Positions 54,146 to 64,000 of a DNA stretch of 64,000 nt are shown here, in pieces; the stretch's first letter is position 1, and each line of letters opens with the position of its first letter. A program made the position numbers and the translations under genes. Source of the stretch: Thermopolyspora flexuosa (GTDB lineage Bacteria; Actinomycetota; Actinomycetes; Streptosporangiales; Streptosporangiaceae). The notes beneath the pieces were generated by a model, which saw nothing but the letters and a program-made list of their open reading frames with translations, was not told the origin of the DNA and did no database searches. The stretch is taken from assembly GCF_006716785.1 (NCBI RefSeq), contig NZ_VFPQ01000001.1, forward strand, positions 3,720,001-3,784,000, in the 5' to 3' direction.

Positions 54146-55642
54146 ATGAAGCGCCCTATTGTCGCGTTAGCTGCCGCTTTGACCGTCGCGCTTCCGCTCG
54201 GCACCGCCGGTGTCGCAGAAGCCACCGTCGGTACCGCTGCGGCCGCGACCGCTCAGGGTCGTCTTCCCTCGTCGAAAATTCCGCTCGGTGTGCCGGGAAT
54301 GCCCAGGTATAAGGCGACAAATGTATTTCCCGGCGTCGACCTGTTCACCTTACGCCACGGCACCGCGACCGATGGCTACACGGTGACCGTGCTCATCAAC
54401 GGCAAGGATTCCACCGGTTCCCTGGCCAGGGCCGAGGAGGTGGCCGCGGCGGTCGAGGCCGCCGGCTTCACCCCCGGCATCCAGCGGTACGTCCGCCCGG
54501 ACGTGGCCGACTTCCCGGGTGCCGAGGCCTACATGGTCCGGGTCGGGCTGTGGCCGTTGAAGAAGAAGGCCGCCGCCGAGAAGGTGGTGAAACAGCTCCG
54601 GAAGGCGGACATCCCGGCCAAGGTCGACTACCTCGGCGACGACGGGTTCAAGACGACCGGGCCGTGGAACATCCAGATCCTCATGATCGATGCGCGCCGG
54701 TTCCGGGGCACGTACCGGACCACGCTGGGCCGCTCCACGGGCAAGCGGGAGACCACCTCGGCCATGGCGAAGCAGGCGGGCGCCATCGCCGCGGTGAACG
54801 GTGGCTTCTTCAGCATCCGCGCCCCGCGCAACTTCTCCGGTGACCCGACCGGCATCTCGGTGGTCGGCGGGCGGCTGCTCAGCGAGGCGGTGCGCGGCCG
54901 TACCGCGATCGTGCTCCAGGGCCGCCGGGCCCGCATCACCGAGCTCGACTCCAGCGTCACGGTGGTGGCGCCGGACGGCTCCCGGGCGAAGGTCACTGGG
55001 GTGAACCGCATCCCGGGCGCGGACGAGCTGGTCCTCTACACCGAGGAGCTCGGCACCAAGACCCCGCGCGACCAGGGCGTGGAGGTCGTGGTGGACGCCC
55101 GGGACAGGGTCGTCAAGGTGCGTGAGGCCGGTGGGGCGGTGCCGCGCGGCACCCGGGTTCTGCACGGCACCGGGGCGATGGCCGAGTGGCTCTGGTCGGT
55201 CGCACGTGAGGGGGCCGGCATGCGCATCACCACCTCGGTGGTGGACCTGCGCACCGGCCGCCGGATCCCGCTCACCCCGGACACGTACATCATGGGCGGC
55301 GGGGTCGGCATTCTGCGCAACGGACGGCAGTACATCACCGCCGCCACCGACGGCATGGCGTCCGACCACATGATCCTGCGCCGCCACCCGCGCACGCTCG
55401 CCGGCGTCACCAAGCAGGGCTCGCTCATCCTCGCCACCATCGACGGCCGCGACCCCGGCGTCACCGTCGGCGCCAACATGTTCGAGGCCGCCCAGCTCAT
55501 GAAGTGGCTCGGCGCCCGGAACGCCATCAACCTCGACGGGGGCGGCTCGACCACCATGGTCGTCAAGAACAAGGTGGTGAACCGCCCGTCCGACGGCGCC
55601 GAACGCCCGGTGGGCGACGCCCTCCTCGTCGTTCCCAGGTAA
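54146..55642 (+). CDS. Secreted phosphodiester glycosidase-domain (NAGPA) protein
   Basis: 498 residues. Signal peptide MKRPIVALAAALTVALPLGTAG with cleavage near AEA. Residues about 60-180 resemble a SPOR-like peptidoglycan-binding module (YTVTVLINGKDSTGSLARAEEVAAAVEAAG ... MVRVGLWPLKKKAAAEKVVKQLRKADIPAKVDY). The C-terminal half is a NAGPA domain (AAVNGGFFSIRAP; DGRDPGVTVGANMFEAAQLMKWLGARNAINLDGGGSTTMVV), which in known members cleaves phosphodiester-linked GlcNAc. It may remodel teichoic-acid-like or exopolysaccharide phosphodiesters at the wall. GGGAG lies four bases before the ATG. Confidence 0.88.
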   Translation: MKRPIVALAAALTVALPLGTAGVAEATVGTAAAATAQGRLPSSKIPLGVPGMPRYKATNVFPGVDLFTLRHGTATDGYTVTVLINGKDSTGSLARAEEVAAAVEAAGFTPGIQRYVRPDVADFPGAEAYMVRVGLWPLKKKAAAEKVVKQLRKADIPAKVDYLGDDGFKTTGPWNIQILMIDARRFRGTYRTTLGRSTGKRETTSAMAKQAGAIAAVNGGFFSIRAPRNFSGDPTGISVVGGRLLSEAVRGRTAIVLQGRRARITELDSSVTVVAPDGSRAKVTGVNRIPGADELVLYTEELGTKTPRDQGVEVVVDARDRVVKVREAGGAVPRGTRVLHGTGAMAEWLWSVAREGAGMRITTSVVDLRTGRRIPLTPDTYIMGGGVGILRNGRQYITAATDGMASDHMILRRHPRTLAGVTKQGSLILATIDGRDPGVTVGANMFEAAQLMKWLGARNAINLDGGGSTTMVVKNKVVNRPSDGAERPVGDALLVVPR

Positions 55643-55652
55643 AGGACGTACG

Positions 55653-55685
55653 AAAAGGCCCCGGAAACACGGTCCGGGGCCTTTT
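55653..55685 (+). terminator. Bidirectional intrinsic terminator after NAGPA gene
   Basis: AAAAGGCCCCGGA (55653-55665) pairs perfectly with TCCGGGGCCTTTT (55673-55685), 7-base loop; A tract on one side and T tract on the other allow termination both ways. Confidence 0.9.
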
Positions 55686-55720
55686 CCATGCCCGGCTCGC
55701 GATAGCCCTCGCGAAAACAG

Positions 55721-55745
55721 AAAAGGCCTCGGAATCACCGAGGCC
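55721..55745 (-). terminator. Second rRNA-operon terminator
   Basis: GGCCTCGG (55725-55732) pairs with CCGAGGCC (55738-55745); the minus-strand transcript runs into TTTT (55721-55724). Confidence 0.85.
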
Positions 55746-55805
55746 ATACCACGATCTTGGGCCGAAAGTATGCCGCCCTCAGCCCGAAAGTCTCCGAAAA
55801 TGCGA

Positions 55806-55834
55806 ACGCCCCCAGTCACAAAGACTGAGGGCGT
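55806..55834 (-). terminator. First rRNA-operon terminator, next to 5S
   Basis: ACGCCCCCAGTC (55806-55817) with GACTGAGGGCGT (55823-55834), one mismatch, 5-base loop; on the minus strand followed by TCGCATTTTC. It starts 14 bases after the 5S gene. Confidence 0.75.
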
Positions 55835-55847
55835 CCACATAAAGTCG

Positions 55848-55964
55848 TCCGGCAGCGACCTACTCTCCCACACCCCCCAAGGTGCAGTACCATCGGCGCA
55901 GGAAGGCTTAACTACCGGGTTCGGAATGTAACCGGGTGTTTCCCTTCCGCCATAACCACCGAAA
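55848..55964 (-). rRNA. rrf: 5S ribosomal RNA
   Basis: About 117 bases on the minus strand. The conserved core CCGAACCCGGTAGTTAAGCC and the terminal helix (5' TTTCGGTGG with 3' CTGCCGGA) are present. Ends are estimated from the helix. Third gene of the operon, 120 bases after 23S. Confidence 0.93.
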
Positions 55965-56084
55965 CGACACCCAAAGAACAACAACGGCAAAGCCGCCTGT
56001 TGCTCGAGAACCACACAGCGAACACAAGCCTCTAGTGCGAACCACACACCACACCGAGCACGCGATGCCGCATGCTCCGTATGC

Positions 56085-61445
<5,361 letters not shown>

Positions 61446-61580
61446 ATGCCTCAACACCCTTGAGACACCCCCCACGAAGAGGGACATCCCAGCAAAACCA
61501 TCACCCAGACACACCTCTCAGCAAAGCCCGAGGCCTTGCCGAGCAGCGCCTGGCATGACGGGGTAAAGCTCATGCACTGG

Positions 61581-61606
61581 CTTTTGACACACTGTTGAGT
61601 TCTCAA
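61581..61606 (-). promoter_or_regulatory. rRNA leader boxA-like element
   Basis: Minus-strand CTTGAGAACTCAACAGTGTG matches the conserved actinobacterial rRNA leader motif that supports antitermination and processing, about 140 bases upstream of 16S. Confidence 0.7.
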
Positions 61607-61674
61607 GGAACGGACGCGTACACCAGGCCACCGGAACCCACGTCCCAGCACCCGGGGCGTACCTCGTCGGTTCA

Positions 61675-61705
61675 ATCTTACCAGACCTGTCCAGCCCGGG
61701 CGAAC
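61675..61705 (-). promoter_or_regulatory. rRNA operon promoter candidate
   Basis: TAAGAT on the minus strand (61675-61680) is a good -10; the region 18 bases upstream reads TTCGCC, a poor -35. Transcription from here would give a leader of about 220 bases. Other promoters may lie between here and 62022. Confidence 0.45.
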
Positions 61706-62022
61706 CACCCCTGAATCGGGGTAAACCCCCCAGACCGTACTAATCCGGTTGGATCCGCACCCCTGCCCTGCAGGGGCGGCCCCTAAACCTAGCCATCCCA
61801 CATCCGCTACGCGAATTGATCTTGGGATGAGCTCCGTCAGAGGCCGGCCGGTCGATCGACGCCTCCACCGGACTCGCGTCCGCGTGCCGGGGACCGCGTC
61901 GATCTCGCCGACGTCCAAAACCATAGCAGTTCCCCGGATCAGCTCTTGCCAATCCTGGTAACGATCGAGAAGCGGGTCGCGTTCCGCCGAGGTTTCCCGA
62001 CCGCGCCGGGTAGGTAGGGGGC

Positions 62023-63246
62023 GTGGCTGAGCAGCGGATCCCCCGTGCCCTCACGGTCCTGCTGGGCACGGCGTCGGCGATCGTGGTCCTCGCGGGCATC
62101 CGGGAGGTCTCGTCGATCGTGGGGCCGGTCGTGCTCGCGCTGGTCCTGGTGATCGCGGTGTCGCCGGTGCGCGAGTGGCTCACCGACCGGCGCGCGCCCG
62201 GCTGGACGATCATCGCGGCGCCGCTCGCCCTGCTCATCGTGTTCCTGCTGGGCATGGTGGCCGTGCTCACCCTGTCGATCGCGCAGCTCGCCGTACTCAT
62301 CCCCACGTACTCCGACCAGCTCAACCAGCTCGTGGCCGACGCACAGCGGTGGGCGGCCCGGCTCGGGTACGGCAGCGCCGAGATCAGCCGGGCACTGGAA
62401 TCGTTCGACCCCGGACAGCTGCTGGAGCTCGCCCAGCAGTTGCTGTCCGGCCTGATCGGCGTGCTGTCCAGCCTGTTCCTCATCGCCGTGCTGCTGCTCG
62501 CCATGAGCCTGGACGCGCCGAAGTTCGCGCGCGCCCTCGGCCACCTCGGGGAGAACCGGGCGGGGCCGATCGCGGCGCTGGTGAAGTTCGCGCAGCAGGT
62601 GCGCCGGTACCTGATCGTGTCGACGTTCTTCGGCCTCATCTGCGCGGTCCTCGACGTGGCCGCGCTCTACATCCTCGGGGTGCCGCTGCCGCTGCTGTGG
62701 GGCATCCTCGCCCTGATCACGAACTACATCCCGAACATCGGCTTCATCATCGGGCTGGCGCCGCCGGCACTGCTGGGCCTGCTGGAGGGCGGCCTGCGGA
62801 CGATGATCCTCGTCATCGTCGCGTACGTGGCGATCAACGTGGTGATTCAGTCCTTCATCCAGCCCAAGTTCCTCGGCGACGCGGTCGGGCTGTCCACCAC
62901 GGTCACGTTCCTGTCCCTCATCCTGTGGACCTTCGTCCTCGGGCCGCTGGGCGCGCTGCTCGCGATCCCGCTCAGCCTCCTCACCCGCGCGCTGCTCGTG
63001 GACAGCGATCCCGGCGCGGAGTGGGCCGCCGTGCTCCTGTCCGGCGAGCCACCGCCGGAGGACCGGTCGACGGCGGGGTCGCGCCCGACGCCGGGGAAAG
63101 GACCGCAGGACGAGCGGCCCGAGGCGGAGCGGCCGGCCTCCCGTCCTCCCACGCGGGCCGCCGCCCCGCCGTCGCCTTCCGGGCCGCCGCCTTCGCCGCC
63201 CGGCCCGGACCGTCCCCCGCCGCCGGGGGCGGCCGCGGCACGCTGA
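62023..63246 (+). CDS. AI-2E family (PerM/YdiK-like) transporter
   Basis: 407 residues with about eight membrane helices. Conserved family motifs include SSIVGPVVLALVLVIAVSPVREWL near the N-terminus, RRYLIVSTFFGLICAVLDVAALYILGVPLPLLWGILALITNYIPNIGFIIGLAPPALL, and VIQSFIQPKFLGDAVGLSTTVTFLSLILWTFVLGPLGALLAIPL. Family members move autoinducer-like or other small solutes; specific cargo is unknown. The last 75 residues are a Pro/Arg-rich cytoplasmic tail. GTG 62023 has AGGGGGC upstream. Confidence 0.9.
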   Translation: MAEQRIPRALTVLLGTASAIVVLAGIREVSSIVGPVVLALVLVIAVSPVREWLTDRRAPGWTIIAAPLALLIVFLLGMVAVLTLSIAQLAVLIPTYSDQLNQLVADAQRWAARLGYGSAEISRALESFDPGQLLELAQQLLSGLIGVLSSLFLIAVLLLAMSLDAPKFARALGHLGENRAGPIAALVKFAQQVRRYLIVSTFFGLICAVLDVAALYILGVPLPLLWGILALITNYIPNIGFIIGLAPPALLGLLEGGLRTMILVIVAYVAINVVIQSFIQPKFLGDAVGLSTTVTFLSLILWTFVLGPLGALLAIPLSLLTRALLVDSDPGAEWAAVLLSGEPPPEDRSTAGSRPTPGKGPQDERPEAERPASRPPTRAAAPPSPSGPPPSPPGPDRPPPPGAAAAR

Positions 63247-63339
63247 GGCACGGCCGGACGCGTCACGTGCCGGGCCGGGCCGTACCGGGTCTCGCCGTAC
63301 CCGCGCAGATCACCGGCGTGCCCGTCCGGCACGGTCGGG

Positions 63340-64000
63340 TCAGGTGGCCGCCGCCGCGACCGAGGGCTCCTTCCCCGGTCGCCGGGGATCCTCCGGGGCC
63401 TTCCGCCGGTCCCAGGGCATCGCCGCCACGAGGATCGGCAGCAGGATGACCGAGCTCTTCGCCCACGGCGAGTGCAGGGCCGCCCACAGCTCGGGGGACT
63501 GCGTCAGGTACATGTAGCCGAGCCCGGCCCACAGCGAGCACCCGAGGATCGCCGGCCAGGCGAACCGGGTCGGGCGGGCGACGAGGAACGGCATGAACCA
63601 CATGAGGTACTGCGCGCCGAGCCGGGGCGTCACCACCATGAACGCCAGCAGCATCGCGGTGGCGAGGTCGATCGGGTCGGCCTTGCGCCACAGGATCAGC
63701 ACGACGAGCAGCGTGCCGTAGATCATGTACTGGCCGATGCGGGCGAGGTCGGCGTCGAGGGTCCAGTTTCCGTCGACGGCGATCGCGGTCCAGCCCCACT
63801 CGCCGATGATCGGCCGGACGGAGCCGATGATCCTGACGACCTCGGGCAGCTGCGAGATCTCCGTGCCCGCGCCGATCGGCAGCGTGACGAAGAAGAAGAT
63901 CGGCGGCACCCCGGTGCTGAAGAACGCGTACGCGCGGGCGCGCAGGTCGGGCAGGAAGAGCAGCATGCCCGGGACGAGCCAGATCGGCCAGCTCTTGGCG
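63340..64000 (-). CDS. Membrane glycosyltransferase-like protein (GT87/DUF2029-like), 5' end outside window
   Basis: The last 220 or so codons of a multi-pass membrane protein; the frame is still open at base 64000, so the N-terminal part is missing. Visible helices include FFSTGVPPIFFFVTLPIGAG, YMIYGTLLVVLILWRKADPIDLATAMLLAFMVVTPRLGAQYLMWFMPFLVA and SSVILLPILVAAM. The pattern R-GAQYLMWFMPFL resembles polyprenyl-phosphate-dependent mannosyl/arabinosyl transferases of the GT-C type, but the catalytic Asp region is outside the window. Convergent with the AI-2E gene. Confidence 0.65.
   Translation of the reverse strand, partial: AKSWPIWLVPGMLLFLPDLRARAYAFFSTGVPPIFFFVTLPIGAGTEISQLPEVVRIIGSVRPIIGEWGWTAIAVDGNWTLDADLARIGQYMIYGTLLVVLILWRKADPIDLATAMLLAFMVVTPRLGAQYLMWFMPFLVARPTRFAWPAILGCSLWAGLGYMYLTQSPELWAALHSPWAKSSVILLPILVAAMPWDRRKAPEDPRRPGKEPSVAAAAT

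Overview
The window comes from a high-G+C Gram-positive actinomycete (roughly 70% G+C by eye, strong G/C third-position preference, many GTG starts). The rRNA operon has the actinobacterial type of leader and boxA, and gene content includes a Ser/Thr kinase with an extracytoplasmic Pro/Thr-rich region, two PucR regulators, an MMPL transporter and the non-mevalonate dxr/ispG pair. The frequent CCGTAC/GTACGG words and overall gene style suggest the Streptosporangiales, but the species cannot be fixed from the sequence alone. No phage, IS element, CRISPR array or tRNA gene was recognised. This is an ordinary chromosomal core/accessory mix.

Layout. 1-5.2 kb: 3' part of proS (minus), a membrane protein, an unknown protein, and an FprA-type ferredoxin/NADP reductase (plus). 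5.2-10.7 kb: cutC, a GNAT enzyme, a GntR/UTRA regulator with repeated upstream sites, an SDR oxidoreductase behind a perfect TetR-type palindrome, and a GH3 beta-N-acetylhexosaminidase behind a ROK-type palindrome. 10.7-18.9 kb: a PhoD-like phosphatase, a KstR2-like TetR overlapping an AlkD-type glycosylase, then an rpiR-SIS-ngcE-ngcF-ngcG unit for GlcNAc/chito-oligosaccharide uptake whose promoter is overlapped by an RpiR-type operator. With the GH3 enzyme this makes an amino-sugar salvage theme. 19.5-23.7 kb: a receptor-like Ser/Thr kinase, then an SPFH protein, a ribbon-helix-helix protein and a GPP34 protein, with a perfect 16-bp palindrome in the SPFH promoter. 23.9-30.8 kb: thioesterase, MMPL transporter with divergent TetR, and a large ATPase/LuxR regulator.

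31.2-36.5 kb (minus): a dxr-ispG-hydrolase-GNAT order in which the site-2 protease gene usually found between dxr and ispG is absent. 36.7-39.2 kb: two tandem paralogous secreted trypsin-like peptidases. 39.2-41.5 kb: aldehyde dehydrogenase with divergent TetR and palindromes between. 41.5-47.8 kb: a PucR regulator, a small Cys-motif protein, and an aminotransferase-mmsA-solute-binding-protein unit that probably degrades beta-alanine-type amines. 47.9-50.3 kb: an MFS exporter and divergent TetR sharing four 17-bp operators at an exact 20-bp period. 50.4-55.6 kb: acyl-CoA synthetase, a second PucR, and a secreted NAGPA-domain protein.

55.8-61.7 kb: a complete rRNA operon on the minus strand (16S-23S-5S, tRNA-free spacer) ending in stacked intrinsic terminators. 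62.0-64.0 kb: an AI-2E-family membrane protein and the 3' part of a membrane glycosyltransferase-like gene cut by the window end.

Regulatory architecture is the most informative layer: at least seven intergenic regions carry clean inverted repeats, several of them positioned against recognisable -35/-10 elements or beside a divergently encoded regulator.
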